A stretch of DNA of 41,678 bases from Arsenicicoccus cauae (GCF_009707125.1 NZ_WLVL01000044.1:1-41678), one strand, 5' to 3'. Numbered from the stretch's first letter, positions 1-9,280 are shown. Numbers and translations are program-made. The notes: a model not told the origin generated them from the sequence alone.

Positions 1-85
1 GCCGGGTCGCCGATCCCGAACGGACAAGTCGCGCGGAAGGCACGAAGCCAGTCAGGCGAGGAGTCACGAACGAGACCGACGACCA

Positions 86-106
86 CAGCCCATCACCGCT
101 GGGCTG
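86..106 (-). terminator. Hairpin downstream of tetR
   Basis: The inverted repeat CAGCCCA / TGGGCTG (7 bp stem, 7 nt loop) lies about 18 bases past the stop of the TetR gene. There is no clear T-tract, which is common for actinobacterial terminators. The rest of bases 1-123 shows no gene; it carries a 14-bp direct repeat (49-62 and 121-134) whose second copy overlaps the tetR stop codon. Confidence 0.35.
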
Positions 107-123
107 CTGTCACACCCTCACAG

Positions 124-702
124 TCAGGCGAGGATCCAGGCGCGGGTCAGCGCGGCGAGCTGCCGCTCGAAGTCGCGCGCCGAGAGCTCCTCCGGCTGGT
201 CCGGCCACAGGGCCAGCTCGAGCGCGACGCACCCGTGGGTGGCAGCCCAGATGGCGAGCGCGGCGGCGTGGACGTCCTCCCCGACCAGCCGGCCGGCGTC
301 GGCCACGCGCTGCACCACCCCGAGCAGAGGGGCGAGCCCGTCCTCGGCACAGTCCTCGGGCGGCGGCACCCGTCCGCCGAACATGACGGCATACAGGCTC
401 GCGTGCTCCACCGCCCAGCGGCGGTAGGCCAGACCCAGGGCGAGGAGGTCGTCGAGGGGGTCGCGGCCGGCCACCGCCTCGAGCTGGGCTGCGACGAAGG
501 AGGTCTGCGCCTCGGACGCCATGGCCCCGACCAGCCCGTCCTTGCCGCCGAACACGGTGTAGACGGCGTTGGTCGAGGTGCCGGCCTCCTCTGCCACCCG
601 CCGCAGCGAGAGGCCGTCGAGCCCGCCGGCGGCGACCTGGTCGGCAGCCGTGGCGATGAGGCGACCCCGGAGGTCGTCGTCATACAGCTTGGGTCTGGGC
701 AC
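124..702 (-). CDS. TetR/AcrR family transcriptional regulator
   Basis: This 192-residue protein has the TetR layout. An N-terminal HTH occupies about residues 10-60, with the signature run GLSLRRVAEEAGTSTNAVY followed by FGGKDGL. The C-terminal helical domain has a W-x-x-x-H-x-x-L-Y-x-V-M-F region (about residues 96-108) that resembles the TetR_C_33/WHG type. The start is a GTG at 702. A candidate -10 (TATGTT) ends about 11 bases before it and there is no obvious Shine-Dalgarno, so a leaderless or very short leader is possible. It is divergent from the DUF4188 gene and the shared 77-base gap carries repeated TAACGGTGT-type half sites. It probably represses itself and that neighbour. The ligand cannot be read from sequence. 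Confidence 0.9.
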   Translation of the reverse strand: MPRPKLYDDDLRGRLIATAADQVAAGGLDGLSLRRVAEEAGTSTNAVYTVFGGKDGLVGAMASEAQTSFVAAQLEAVAGRDPLDDLLALGLAYRRWAVEHASLYAVMFGGRVPPPEDCAEDGLAPLLGVVQRVADAGRLVGEDVHAAALAIWAATHGCVALELALWPDQPEELSARDFERQLAALTRAWILA

Positions 703-739
703 TTGACGACCGTAACATAACGGTGTTTTATAACGGTGT
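703..739. promoter_or_regulatory. Divergent promoter/operator of tetR and the DUF4188 gene
   Basis: On the + strand, TTGACG (703-708) and TTTTAT (726-731) are spaced 17 bases apart and form a good -35/-10 pair for the DUF4188 gene. The 10-mer ATAACGGTGT occurs twice (717-726 and 730-739). CCGTAACATAACGG (710-723) is an imperfect palindrome with CCGT/ACGG arms. Repeated half sites sitting over the promoter fit a TetR operator. The assignment is inferred from position. Confidence 0.55.
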
Positions 740-779
740 CATGATTCGTCGGTACGCTCCCAGAACCACAGGAGGCGTC

Positions 780-1259
780 ATGCCCCGCATCAACCTAGGT
801 CGCCACACCATCGACTCCGACCGCGAGATCACGGTCTTCCTCATCGGCATGGGCATCAACAGCCCGCTGCGCGTGGACCGGTGGTGGCCAGTCTTCACCG
901 CGATGCCACGCATGCTGAAGCATCTCGAGACCGACCCCGGGTCGGGCATGCTCGGCTACGACCTGTGGGCGCTGCCCTCCCCGCTCGTCCTCATGTACTG
1001 GGAGTCGTCGGAGCAGCTGCAGGCCTTCGCGGCCGACGCGGACGCCCCGCACCTGCAGGCCTGGCGCGACTTCGCACAACTCACCAAGGACGGGCACGTC
1101 GGGGTCTGGCACGAGACCTACGTGACGACACCCGGCCGGAGGGAGGCGATCTACGTCAACATGCCCAGCCTCGGCCTGGGCAAGGCGATCGGCACCACCC
1201 CGGTCGGGCGCGGGTCGTCGACCGCGCGGCAGCGCATGAGCGTCACCGTCTCGAGCTGA
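780..1259 (+). CDS. DUF4188 domain-containing protein
   Basis: This 159-residue soluble protein starts at the ATG at 780, seven bases after a strong AGGAGG. An in-frame earlier ATG at 723 would extend into the operator and is rejected. The sequence matches the DUF4188 family as I know it: a R-I-N-L-G-R-H start, then T-V-F-L-I-G-M, a R-W-W-P-V-F segment, a M-L-G-Y-D-L-W strand and a G-V-W-H-E-T-Y segment near residue 115. The fold is probably a dimeric alpha-beta barrel, and the family is sometimes annotated as monooxygenase-like. No enzymatic function is demonstrated by the sequence. It is convergent with ilvD, with 56 bases between the stops, and is probably controlled by the divergent TetR protein. 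Confidence 0.8.
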   Translation: MPRINLGRHTIDSDREITVFLIGMGINSPLRVDRWWPVFTAMPRMLKHLETDPGSGMLGYDLWALPSPLVLMYWESSEQLQAFAADADAPHLQAWRDFAQLTKDGHVGVWHETYVTTPGRREAIYVNMPSLGLGKAIGTTPVGRGSSTARQRMSVTVSS

Positions 1260-1315
1260 CCGCTCGCCCGCCTCCGGTCCGGCTCAAGCCTCGCTCGGGC
1301 CCTCGGCGGGGCCGG

Positions 1316-3157
1316 TCAGTCCAGCTTGCGAGCGGCGCCCTTGTCGGCGCTCTGCGCGAACCGGGCAAAGATCTGCAACGCCGTGGACACCTGCCGGTCC
1401 CGGTCGCGGGGCCGCCAGCCGAGCTCGTCCTGCTCCGCGCGCCGCCGCTCCAGCTCCTCGTCGGGGACCAGCAGGTTGACCCGGCGCTGCGGGATGTCGA
1501 ACTCGATGACGTCGCCGTCGCGCACGAGGCCGATCGGCCCGCCCGACGCGGCCTCCGGGGAGACGTGGCCGACGGAGAGGCCGGACGAGCCACCGCTGAA
1601 CCGGCCGTCGGTGATCAGCGCACACTTGGGGCCGAGGCCCACGCCCTTCAGATAGCTCGTGGGATAGAGCATCTCCTGCATCCCCGGCCCACCCTTCGGG
1701 CCCTCGTAGCGCACCACCACGACGTCGCCGCCCTGGATCTCGCCGTTGAGAATCTTGGAGACGGCCTCCTCCTGCGACTCGGCCACCCGCGCCGGCCCGC
1801 TGAAGGACCACTGGTGCTCGGGGACGCCGGCCGTCTTGACGATGCAGCCGTCCGGGGCGAGGTTGCCGTGCAGCACCGCGAGACCGCCCTCGGTGGTGTA
1901 CGCATGCTCGACCGACCGGATGCAGCCGTTCTCGGGGTCGGTGTCCAGGGTCGCCCACCGGTTGCTCGAGGAGAACGCCTCGGTGGTGCGCACCCCGCCG
2001 GGAGCAGCGTGGAACAGCTCGATCGCCTCCGGGGTCGCGGAACCCCCACGGACGTCCCAGTCCTGCAGCCACCGCTCCAAGGACGGCGAGTGCACGCAGC
2101 GGACGTCGTCGTCGAGCATGCCGGCGCGATGCAGCTCACCGAGGATCGCGGCGATGCCGCCGGCGCGGTGCACGTCCTCCATGTAGAACTGGGTGGAGTT
2201 GGGGGCCACCTTGACCAGGCAGGGCGTGACGCGGGACAGGGCATCGATGTCGTCCTGGTCGAAGTCCACACCGGCCTCCTGCGCCGCCGCCAGCAGGTGC
2301 AGGATCGTGTTGGTCGATCCACCCATGGCGATGTCCAGGCGCATGGCGTTGGCGAAGGCGGGCTTGGTGGCGATCGACAGCGGCAGGACCGAGTCGTCGT
2401 CCTCGCCATACCACCGCTTGGCCAGCTCGACGACGAGGTGGCCGGCCCGCTCGAAGAGCGCCTTGCGCGCGCTCGCCGTGGCGAGCGTCGAGCCGTTGCC
2501 GGGCAGGGAGAGGCCGAGCGCCTCGGTGAGGCAGTTCATCGAGTTGGCGGTGAACATGCCCGAGCAGGAGCCGCACGTGGGGCAGGCGTTCTGCTCGATA
2601 GTGGTGATGTCCTCGTCGGAGACCGAGTCGTCCACGGACTTGATCATCGCGTCGATCAGGTCGAGGCGGGTCTGCGCGGTCCCGTCGGGACCGATGACGG
2701 CCTTGCCGGCCTCCATGGGCCCGCCGCTGACGAAGACCGTGGGGATGTTGAGGCGCAGCGCCGCGAGCAGCATCCCCGGGGTGATCTTGTCGCAGTTGGA
2801 GATGCAGACGAGCGCGTCGGCCTGATGCGCGTTGACCATGAACTCCACCGAGTCGGCGATGATCTCGCGGCTCGGCAGGGAGTAGAGCATGCCGCTGTGC
2901 CCCATGGCGATGCCGTCGTCGACGGCGATGGTGTTGAACTCCCGCCCCACCCCGCCCGCCTCGGCGACCGCGCCGGCGACCAGCTGGCCCATGTCCTTGA
3001 GGTGCACGTGGCCGGGCACGAACTGGGTGAACGAGTTGGCGATCGCCACGATCGGCTTGCCAAAGTCGCCCTCGGTCATGCCCGTCGCACGCCACAGGGC
3101 GCGCGCCCCGGCCATGTTGCGTCCGTGGGTGGTGGTTCGTGAGCGCAGTTCGGGCAT
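1316..3157 (-). CDS. ilvD: Dihydroxy-acid dehydratase
   Basis: This 613-residue enzyme dehydrates 2,3-dihydroxy-3-methylbutanoate (and the 3-methylpentanoate homologue) to the 2-keto acid in valine, isoleucine and leucine synthesis. The full family length is present. The N-terminus has [14 protein letters not shown]. Cysteines likely to bind the Fe-S cluster lie in S-N-C-D-K and [12 protein letters not shown]. The C-terminal swivelling domain has the typical [17 protein letters not shown] stretch. The ATG start lies 6 bases after TAGTCT, so transcription may be leaderless, although GGAG in the same gap could act as a weak ribosome-binding site. It stands alone here, with no ilvBNC nearby. Confidence 0.97.
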   Translation of the reverse strand: MPELRSRTTTHGRNMAGARALWRATGMTEGDFGKPIVAIANSFTQFVPGHVHLKDMGQLVAGAVAEAGGVGREFNTIAVDDGIAMGHSGMLYSLPSREIIADSVEFMVNAHQADALVCISNCDKITPGMLLAALRLNIPTVFVSGGPMEAGKAVIGPDGTAQTRLDLIDAMIKSVDDSVSDEDITTIEQNACPTCGSCSGMFTANSMNCLTEALGLSLPGNGSTLATASARKALFERAGHLVVELAKRWYGEDDDSVLPLSIATKPAFANAMRLDIAMGGSTNTILHLLAAAQEAGVDFDQDDIDALSRVTPCLVKVAPNSTQFYMEDVHRAGGIAAILGELHRAGMLDDDVRCVHSPSLERWLQDWDVRGGSATPEAIELFHAAPGGVRTTEAFSSSNRWATLDTDPENGCIRSVEHAYTTEGGLAVLHGNLAPDGCIVKTAGVPEHQWSFSGPARVAESQEEAVSKILNGEIQGGDVVVVRYEGPKGGPGMQEMLYPTSYLKGVGLGPKCALITDGRFSGGSSGLSVGHVSPEAASGGPIGLVRDGDVIEFDIPQRRVNLLVPDEELERRRAEQDELGWRPRDRDRQVSTALQIFARFAQSADKGAARKLD

Positions 3158-3226
3158 GTCTCCAGACTAGCCAGCCGGTCCGTATGACGGGCGCGCGTCT
3201 CACGCAGCGCTGGCGCGACGGCGACG

Positions 3227-3460
3227 GTGCGCGGACCACCCTCCCCGGGTCGCCCACCGCGGGTGGCGCGCCGCCCGTCCCCGGACATCGCCGCCCTGGT
3301 GCGCGGCGAGGTCGTCCCCTTCGACCGCATCTACTTCCGCTGCACGCCGCGGTTGCCGTCGAGCGGTCCACGCTGGGGCTGGCTGGCGGGGCCGATCCTC
3401 CTCGGCACCGGGCGCCGAACGCCGGACGCGGTGCACCTCGACGTCTTCGTGGTCGACTGA
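3227..3460 (+). pseudogene. DUF3237 protein, C-terminal remnant
   Basis: Only the last 60 or so residues resemble a known family. From about 3278 the frame reads a DUF3237-like tail with A-L-V-R-G-E, then Y-F-R-C-T-P-R-L (family usually Y-F-R-T-T-P-R-F), W-G-W-L, G-T-G-R-R-T-P and a V-F-V-V end. DUF3237 proteins are usually about 150 residues and the N-terminal two thirds is absent in all three frames, so this is a truncated relic. It sits between ilvD (divergent) and a strong bidirectional terminator, at the left edge of a zone of broken genes. Confidence 0.6.
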
Positions 3461-3494
3461 CGCCACCCGCCCAGCCAGGGCACCGTCGACAGAC

Positions 3495-3530
3495 CGAGCG
3501 GCCCGGCAGGTCTCCCTGCCGGGCCGCTCG
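3495..3530. terminator. Strong bidirectional hairpin terminator
   Basis: CGAGCGGCCCGGCAGG and its exact reverse complement flank a TCTC loop, giving a perfect 16-bp stem. It lies between the end of the DUF3237 remnant and the end of the convergent M6 protease gene, 38 bases past the protease stop. It can serve both strands. There is no T-tract. Confidence 0.75.
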
Positions 3531-3567
3531 CGTGCAGGTCAGGACTCGTCGTCCTGCCCCGCGGGGA

Positions 3568-5805
3568 CTACTTGGTGTAGTCGACCTTGATGTTCATCTG
3601 GTCGCCCTGCTTGGCCATGTTGTTGACCGTGATCTTGACGCCCGCGCCGGCCACCTTGGTGGAGGACCACGGGTTGGCGGCCGACCAGTAGCGGTTGGGG
3701 TCGCTGTCGTCGAAGGTCGGGATCGCCGGCTGGGACGGCACGGTGACCGCCTGGCCGTTGCGGTGGAAGGTCACCGGGTCGGTCGCCTGCAGTCCGAAGG
3801 TCGCGTCGAAGGGCTGACGACGGTTGCCGAGCAGCGCCCCGTCGGGGAAGCGGATCGGCGTGGGACGCGCGTCGACCGGGAGGACCTGGCCGCCACCGGG
3901 GTGGACCGACGTGTTGTTGTCGGTGTACTCGTTGTTGATGTACCAGACGAGCATGCCGTCCTGGTAGGGGAAGCGCTCCACCCAGTCGGGCCGCGTGTTG
4001 GCCCAGCCGAAGTTGTACGGCCCGGTCTTGAGGTAGCGGTCGTAGCCGGTGTAGGTGCGGTTCTCCGCCAGGTAGTAATGCGTGACGGCCTCGGAGGAGC
4101 TGGCCCCGACCTGGGTGAAGCCCTTGGCCGTCCAGCCCTTGGCGTCGCCCTCGACGTCGTCGGTGAACACGGTCTGCCCGTCGGCGACGAGGGTGATGTC
4201 GTCGACGAACGCGCCGAGCTTGTGGACGCCGCCGTCGGAGGCGTAGCGGAAGCGGAAGCTGATCTGCTTGCCGGCGTAGGCGGACAGGTCGTACGTCTTC
4301 TGGACGTAGCCGCCGGAGCTGCCGTCGTAGGTGGCCAGCTGCTTCCAGGTGGCGCCGCCGTCGTCCGTGACCTCGGCGTAGAAGTAGTCGTACTCCGCCT
4401 CGGTCTGGTAGTTGACCCACGCGGACAGCGACGCCGTCTTGGCGGTGGTCAGGTCGATCGGGCGGGTCAGCGTAACGTTGAGGTCGTCAGCCGCGCCGGA
4501 CCACCACTGCTTGCTACCCGAGTGCGGGGCGACGAGCTGGGAGGTGCGGGTCTTGTCGGGCAGCGACACGAGCGCGGCCTGCGGCATCTTGCCCGCGAGC
4601 GAGGCGGGGCCGAGCTTGACGTTGCCGTCCTTGCCGTAGCTCACGGTCTGGTAGTCGAGCCAGCCGAGCTGGAGCTTCTCCCACGGGCCCATGTAGCCCG
4701 GCTTGGAGCCGATGTCGACGGTGCCGTCGTTGAGCCAGGAGCCGCCGCTCATCAGGGTCCAGAAGCCGGTGCCGTTGTCCCCGCCCTGGGTGTCGTAGAG
4801 GTCCGGCAGGCCGAGGTCGTGACCGAACTCGTGGGTGAAGACGCCGAGGCCGCCGTTCTCGGGCTCGGTGGTGTAGTCGCCGATCCAGATGCCTGAGGTG
4901 CCGATCTGCACACCGCCGGCCTTGTTGGTGGCGGGGCCGGTCTTGCCGGCGTTGTTGGAGTAGGCGTACCACCGGTGGGACCAGATGGCGTCCTCGCCCT
5001 GGGCGCCGCCGCCGGCCTCCTCGCCCTCACCGGCGTGGATGGCCTGGAAGTGGTCGATGTAGCCGTCCGGCTCGTTGAAGTCGCCGTCCTGGTCGTAGTC
5101 GTAGCGGTCGACCTTGTCGAAGCCCTTGAGGTAGGCGGTGATCTCGGCGTCCGTCCTGCCGGCGGCCTTCTGCGCGGCGTACCAGGCGTTGGCCGAGTCC
5201 TGCACGAACGGCCAGGCACCGGCGGCGTCGGAGATCTTGTTGCTGCCGTAGCGCGCCTCGTTGTAGGGCACCTTGACCCAGTCGGAGACGTCGCCCTTGG
5301 CGAGGAAGCGACCGTTGGACTGCTTGAGGTAGAAGTCCTTGAAGGACTCGCCGTCGCCGAACATGAGGTTCTGGTAGTGGGCGCGGTCGAAGTTCGCACG
5401 CCAGATCGTGGAGTTGTCCTGCGAGCGGTCGGGCTGCGGGATCTGGTTGTGCAGCGGACCGGCGGTGCCGCCGGTGGTCGGGTGCACCCCGTCGCCGAAC
5501 TCCGCGAGGATCGTGAAGATGTCCTCCTCACGGTTTACGTCGTAGTTGACGTACTGGCCCTTGGCCACCTTGATGACCTTCTTGCCCTTCTTGTTGGTCT
5601 CGACCTTGGCCGCGCCCTTGACGACCTTGTCGACGGCCGACTTGCGCAGGGCGCGCTCCTTGTCGCCGAGCGGGTGGGACCGGTCGTCCTTCTGCGCGGC
5701 GCCGGACGGCTGGGGGTCGCGCGGTGACGTGACGGCGTGAGCGGTGGGGGCCAGCGACAGGGCGATGAGCATCGCTCCCGTGGCGCCCGCGATGGTGCGC
5801 TTCAT
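3568..5805 (-). CDS. Secreted immune inhibitor A-type metalloprotease (peptidase M6)
   Basis: This 745-residue exported zinc protease starts at the ATG at 5805, which is preceded by AGGAG and opens a clear signal peptide (K-R-T-I then a hydrophobic core, ending T-A-H-A near residue 23). An upstream in-frame extension to 5946 lacks a ribosome-binding site. The zinc motif HExxHxxGxxD is complete: H325, E326 and H329 followed by G-L-P-D. After the catalytic domain come about 250 residues of beta-sandwich/MAM-like type (around residues 430-620), then a C-terminal part with the V-W-Y-I-N-N-E-Y-T-D-N-N segment typical of InhA proteins. The enzyme probably degrades extracellular proteins. It is the only intact gene in the surrounding zone of remnants. 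Confidence 0.92.
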   Translation of the reverse strand: MKRTIAGATGAMLIALSLAPTAHAVTSPRDPQPSGAAQKDDRSHPLGDKERALRKSAVDKVVKGAAKVETNKKGKKVIKVAKGQYVNYDVNREEDIFTILAEFGDGVHPTTGGTAGPLHNQIPQPDRSQDNSTIWRANFDRAHYQNLMFGDGESFKDFYLKQSNGRFLAKGDVSDWVKVPYNEARYGSNKISDAAGAWPFVQDSANAWYAAQKAAGRTDAEITAYLKGFDKVDRYDYDQDGDFNEPDGYIDHFQAIHAGEGEEAGGGAQGEDAIWSHRWYAYSNNAGKTGPATNKAGGVQIGTSGIWIGDYTTEPENGGLGVFTHEFGHDLGLPDLYDTQGGDNGTGFWTLMSGGSWLNDGTVDIGSKPGYMGPWEKLQLGWLDYQTVSYGKDGNVKLGPASLAGKMPQAALVSLPDKTRTSQLVAPHSGSKQWWSGAADDLNVTLTRPIDLTTAKTASLSAWVNYQTEAEYDYFYAEVTDDGGATWKQLATYDGSSGGYVQKTYDLSAYAGKQISFRFRYASDGGVHKLGAFVDDITLVADGQTVFTDDVEGDAKGWTAKGFTQVGASSSEAVTHYYLAENRTYTGYDRYLKTGPYNFGWANTRPDWVERFPYQDGMLVWYINNEYTDNNTSVHPGGGQVLPVDARPTPIRFPDGALLGNRRQPFDATFGLQATDPVTFHRNGQAVTVPSQPAIPTFDDSDPNRYWSAANPWSSTKVAGAGVKITVNNMAKQGDQMNIKVDYTK

Positions 5806-5965
5806 GGTGCTCCTCATGATGGGCACGAACGACGACGGCATCATTCGTATGGGGTGGTGGAACCTTATGCGTGTCCTATTCACCCCGACAGGACCAAATG
5901 AGTGAATGCTCCCGTCTCGTTCCTGGCCCGACCCCCGGGCGAGCACAGTTCGTGGTCGGTGCGGG

Positions 5966-6145
5966 TCAGCCGCGGCTCAGGTCGGCCGTGGCCCGGTCGA
6001 CGGAGCGTGACCGGGTGACCAGCTTGTGCCCGGCACAGAGCGCCAGGAAGAGCGGGAGACCGAGGTATGACGAGAGCACGGCCTCGAGGTCCGTGTGACC
6101 GACCAGCGCCTCGTAGTTCTGCCCGACGATGACGACCGCGCACAT
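5966..6145 (-). pseudogene. Amino acid permease, C-terminal fragment
   Basis: The minus strand reads about 60 residues that look like the last membrane helix and tail of an APC amino-acid permease of the LysP/AAT kind. It has V-V-I-V-G-Q-N-Y-E-A-L-V-G, then a hydrophobic Y-L-G-L-P-L-F-L-A-L-C-A-G-H-K-L-V segment and a polar end at a TGA (5966-5968). The frame is closed upstream by a stop near 6168, and nothing permease-like precedes it. The rest of the gene (about 400 residues) is gone. It meets the LuxR-type fragment at about 6140, which marks a rearrangement breakpoint. It is too short to be a functional transporter. Confidence 0.6.
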
Positions 6146-6255
6146 CGGCCAAGGCGCACGTGGGCCGCCTCATGACCAAGGTGGGGGTCCTCAGCCGGGT
6201 GCCGGCAGTCGTGCGCGGCTGCGAGCTGGGCCTGGTCAGCCCGCGGCTGCGCTGA
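6142..6255 (+). pseudogene. LuxR/NarL-type HTH, C-terminal fragment
   Basis: This 37-codon open stretch ends at TGA 6253-6255. It reads S-A-K-A-H-V-G-R-L-M-T-K-V-G-V-L-S-R-V-P-A-V-V and then a G-L-V-S-P tail. That is the recognition helix and last helix of a NarL/LuxR response regulator (family form T-V-K-x-H-V-x-x-I-L-x-K-L-x-x-x-x-R-x-Q-A-V-V). The receiver domain and first half of the HTH are absent; upstream DNA belongs to the opposite-strand permease fragment. It is a relic with no start codon of its own in a sensible place. Confidence 0.55.
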
Positions 6256-6389
6256 CGGCCGGGGCTCGGTGACGGCCCGGCGAGACGGTGTCCACGCTCT
6301 CGTCATACGGCCGTCACCCGGCACTCACGCCCCGTCGCCCGGTGCGAGGAGGCTCCTGCGCACCAGCTCATCCGATCCGGAGGTCCCCC

Positions 6390-8386
6390 ATGTCCCACCC
6401 TCCTCAGCAGCCCGAGCGGCACGTCACCGCGATGGACCGTCGCCGGTTCCTGCAGGTCGCGACCCGCACCCCGCGGTGCTCCCGAGCGGCAAGGACGTGT
6501 GGCACCAGAGCGACGGGACCCGGGAGGTGCTGCCCTTCCGCCCCGACCAGGACGAGCTCGGCCACGCCTTCCTCGAGGGGCTACCGCACGGCTGGTGGGA
6601 CGGCCAGATGGCCGTCAACCGCGGGCGCTACGACCGGTGGCTGCCCGCCAAGGGCACGACGACGATGGCGCACCTCGAGCGACGCGACGCGGCGTTCCAC
6701 TACCAGCTGGCCGACGCGTTCACGGTGTGCGACGGCTACTACTGCTCGTTCATCGGCAACACCGACCCCAACCGCTACTACCTGTGGTCCGGGTGGGTAG
6801 GCAACGACGGCAAGGGCGGCGGCCCGGAGCTCTACAACGAGGAGCTCGGCTACGACTGGACCACCTACCCCGAGCGGCTCGAGGCGGCCGGGGTGTCGTG
6901 GAAGGTCTACCAGGACGAGGGCACCGGCCTGGACGCCGCAGGCTCGTGGGGCTGGACCCAGGACCCCTACATCGGCAACTACGGCGACACCTCGCTGCTG
7001 TACTTCAACCGCTACCGCAATGCCAAGCCCGGCGACGCGCTCTACGAGAAGGCCCGTCGGGGCACCACCGCCCGGACCGGGGACGACTACCTCCGGATCC
7101 TGCGCGAGGACGTCCGCGCCGGCCGGCTCCCCGCGGTGTCCTACATCTCGGCGCCCGAGGCCTTCTCCGAGCACAGCAACTGGCCCACCGCCTACGGGGC
7201 GTGGTACATCGCCCAGGTGCTGGACGCCCTCACCAGCAACCCCGAGGTGTGGAGCAGGACGGCGCTGTTCATCACCTACGACGAGAACGACGGCTTCTTC
7301 GACCACCTCGTCCCGCCGATGGCGACCAACCCCGACATCCCCGGCGCCTCGACGGTCTCGACCGAGTTCGAGTACTACCCCGGCAAGGCCGGCGACAAGC
7401 GCTTCCCGTCGGGGGCGTACGGCGCGGGGCCGCGTGTGCCGATGTGGGTCATCTCTCCGTGGAGCACCGGCGGCTGGGTGTGCTCGGAGGCCTTCGACCA
7501 CACCTCGGTGATCCGCTTCATGGAGCGGCGCTTCGGGGTGCGCGAGCCGCAGATCACCCCCTGGCGCCGGGCCGTCTTCGGGGACCTGACCAGCGCGTTC
7601 GACTTCTCCCGCACCCCGGCGGCGCCACCGCGCCTGATGGACGTGGCCGGCTGGGCGCCCACCGACCGGCAGCGTCACCCCGACTACAAGCCGGTGCCGC
7701 CGGCGGCGGGGACGATGCCCCGCCAGGAGCCGGGGACCCGTCCGGCCCGCCCGCTCGGCTACGACCTGCGGCTCGACGAGCGGCCCACCGACCAGGGGCT
7801 CGTCCTGACCCTCACCAACCGCGGCCGGCTGGGCGCGGCGCTGCAGGCACGGCTGCTCGAGCCCGCCGCCGCCCCCCACAGCTACACCGTCGAGGCGGGA
7901 CGCTCCCTCAGCGCGACGCTGCCCGCCACCGGCGCCTACCACGTCGACGTGCACGGACCCAATGGCTTCTACCGGTCGTATGCCGGCGACCGCTCCCAGG
8001 ACGCGGTCACCGTCTCGCTCGAGCCGCAGGGCCACTCCGGCCGGCTGCGCCTCGTCGTGACCCGCCAGGGCCGGGAGGTCGACGTGGAGATCACCAGCGC
8101 CTACCCGGCCGCGCTGCGCGCCGGTGACGACGTAGAGGGCGGCGCGGGCGGCGTCGGCGAGGCCGCACGCGACGAGCACGACGAGCGCGGTGCGGGCAGC
8201 GCCAGCCTGCGCGACCACGGACGCGGCAAGGGCCGGTCCCGCTCGGCGGTGCGGGTCGACACGCGGCGCTCGGGCGGGTGGTACGACCTGACCGTGACCG
8301 TGCCCGGCACCTCGTTCCGCCGCGTCCTGGCGGGCCACCTGGAGACCGGCGCGCCGAGCGTGAGCGACCCACAGCTGGGCCGCTGA
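6390..8386 (+). pseudogene. Phosphocholine-specific phospholipase C with internal deletion and frameshift
   Basis: An ATG at 6390, after GGAGG, opens a Tat-like leader with the D-R-R-R-F-L-Q motif. Around 6460-6480 the frame jumps by one, and the rest of the protein (about 635 residues, ending at 8386) continues in another frame from L-P-S-G-K-D-V-W-H-Q. Family members have roughly 75-90 residues between these points, including the metal-binding E-N-R-S-F-D-H-Y-F-G block, and this is absent. The T-D-P-N-R-Y-Y nucleophile region, the Y-D-E-N-D-G-F-F-D-H metal site and both C-terminal DUF756 domains remain. A charged insert of about 40 residues (around 8125-8245) interrupts the last domain. As it stands no active enzyme can be made. 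Confidence 0.85.
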
Positions 8387-8404
8387 GCCGACCCTCGGGG
8401 CTGC

Positions 8405-9262
8405 TCAGGCGGTCGGGGTCGGGGCCGGGCCGTCCTGCTCCTGCTCCATCGCGGCCACGAAGTCCCGCTTGCCGGCCTGCCAGGCGTCCTCGTCCTGCCC
8501 CGTGCGCCAGTATCCCGAGATGGAGACTCGGTCCCGAGGCATCCCCTGCTCGACGAAGAGGTAGCGCCGCAGATCCTTGATCATGTCGGCGTTGCCGTGC
8601 ACGAACGCCCGGACGTCCCCGCCCGGCAGCCCCGCCTCACGCACGGCCCGGGCCAGGGCCACGCCATACCGGCCGCCCGCCTCGTCGCGGTGCACCCAGG
8701 TGACCTCGATGCCCGGCGTGCTCCGGAGCGGCACGTGGGTGGTCGCGTCCGCGACCTCGAGGAAGACGCGAGCCCGAGCGTCGTGCGGCAGGGCGTCGAG
8801 GGTCGCCGCGATCGCGGGCGCCGCCGACTCGTCGCCCACCAGCAGGTGGAGGTCGGCGGCCGGGTCGGGTCCCCACCCGCCGCCTGGGCCGTGGAAGCCG
8901 ATGCCGTCGCCGGGTCGCGCGGCCGCCGCCCAGGGCCCGGCCAGACCCTCGTCGCCGTGGACCACGAAGTCCAGCGCCATCCGCCCCGCCACGGGGTCCA
9001 GGCTGCGGATCGTGTAGGTGCGCGTCACCGGCCACTGCTCGCGCGGCCGCTCGTCGCGGATCCGGTCGGGGTCGAAGGGCCAGGCGTAGGCCGCACCCGC
9101 GGGCGCGAAGAGCAGCTTGACATAGCGGTCCGTATGCTCGGACGGGTCGATCGCTGTGAGGTCGGGTCCCTCGAGGTGCACGCGCACGAGGTCCCGGGTG
9201 AGTCGCTCGGTGCCTGTGACGGTGGCCGTGCGCATCACCCGGGGCCGTCGCTGCTCGCTCAT
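8405..9262 (-). CDS. Siderophore-interacting protein (FAD-binding, ViuB/YqjH-like)
   Basis: This 285-residue cytoplasmic flavoprotein belongs to the family that reduces ferric siderophores to release iron. The N-terminal half is a ferredoxin-reductase-like FAD barrel, with the flavin motif R-T-Y-T-I-R near residues 80-85 and a D-F-V-V-H strand after it. The second half has G-D-E-S-A-A-P-A-I (about residues 143-151) for the pyridine-nucleotide-binding side and ends with the family block K-D-L-R-R-Y-L, S-G-Y-W-R-T-G. An IdeR/DtxR-like box directly abuts the start codon, so the gene should be repressed when iron is plentiful. It follows the hemerythrin gene on the same strand by 43 bases but has its own promoter. 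Confidence 0.93.
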   Translation of the reverse strand: MSEQRRPRVMRTATVTGTERLTRDLVRVHLEGPDLTAIDPSEHTDRYVKLLFAPAGAAYAWPFDPDRIRDERPREQWPVTRTYTIRSLDPVAGRMALDFVVHGDEGLAGPWAAAARPGDGIGFHGPGGGWGPDPAADLHLLVGDESAAPAIAATLDALPHDARARVFLEVADATTHVPLRSTPGIEVTWVHRDEAGGRYGVALARAVREAGLPGGDVRAFVHGNADMIKDLRRYLFVEQGMPRDRVSISGYWRTGQDEDAWQAGKRDFVAAMEQEQDGPAPTPTA

Positions 9263-9280
9263 GAGGGCAGCCTAACCTCA
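9262..9280 (-). promoter_or_regulatory. IdeR/DtxR-type iron box over a leaderless promoter
   Basis: Read on the minus strand, TGAGGTTAGGCTGCCCTCA matches the IdeR/DtxR consensus TTAGGTTAGGCTAACCTAA at 15 of 19 positions. It contains TAGGCT, a good -10, whose end lies six bases before the ATG, so the mRNA is probably leaderless. Metal-bound repressor on the box would block polymerase directly. The consensus is established knowledge; binding here is inferred. Confidence 0.7.

Noticed and set aside
881-3142. Long + strand ORF of 753 codons
   Set aside because: It is the antisense shadow of ilvD and the out-of-frame reading of the DUF4188 gene; such shadows are common in high-GC DNA.
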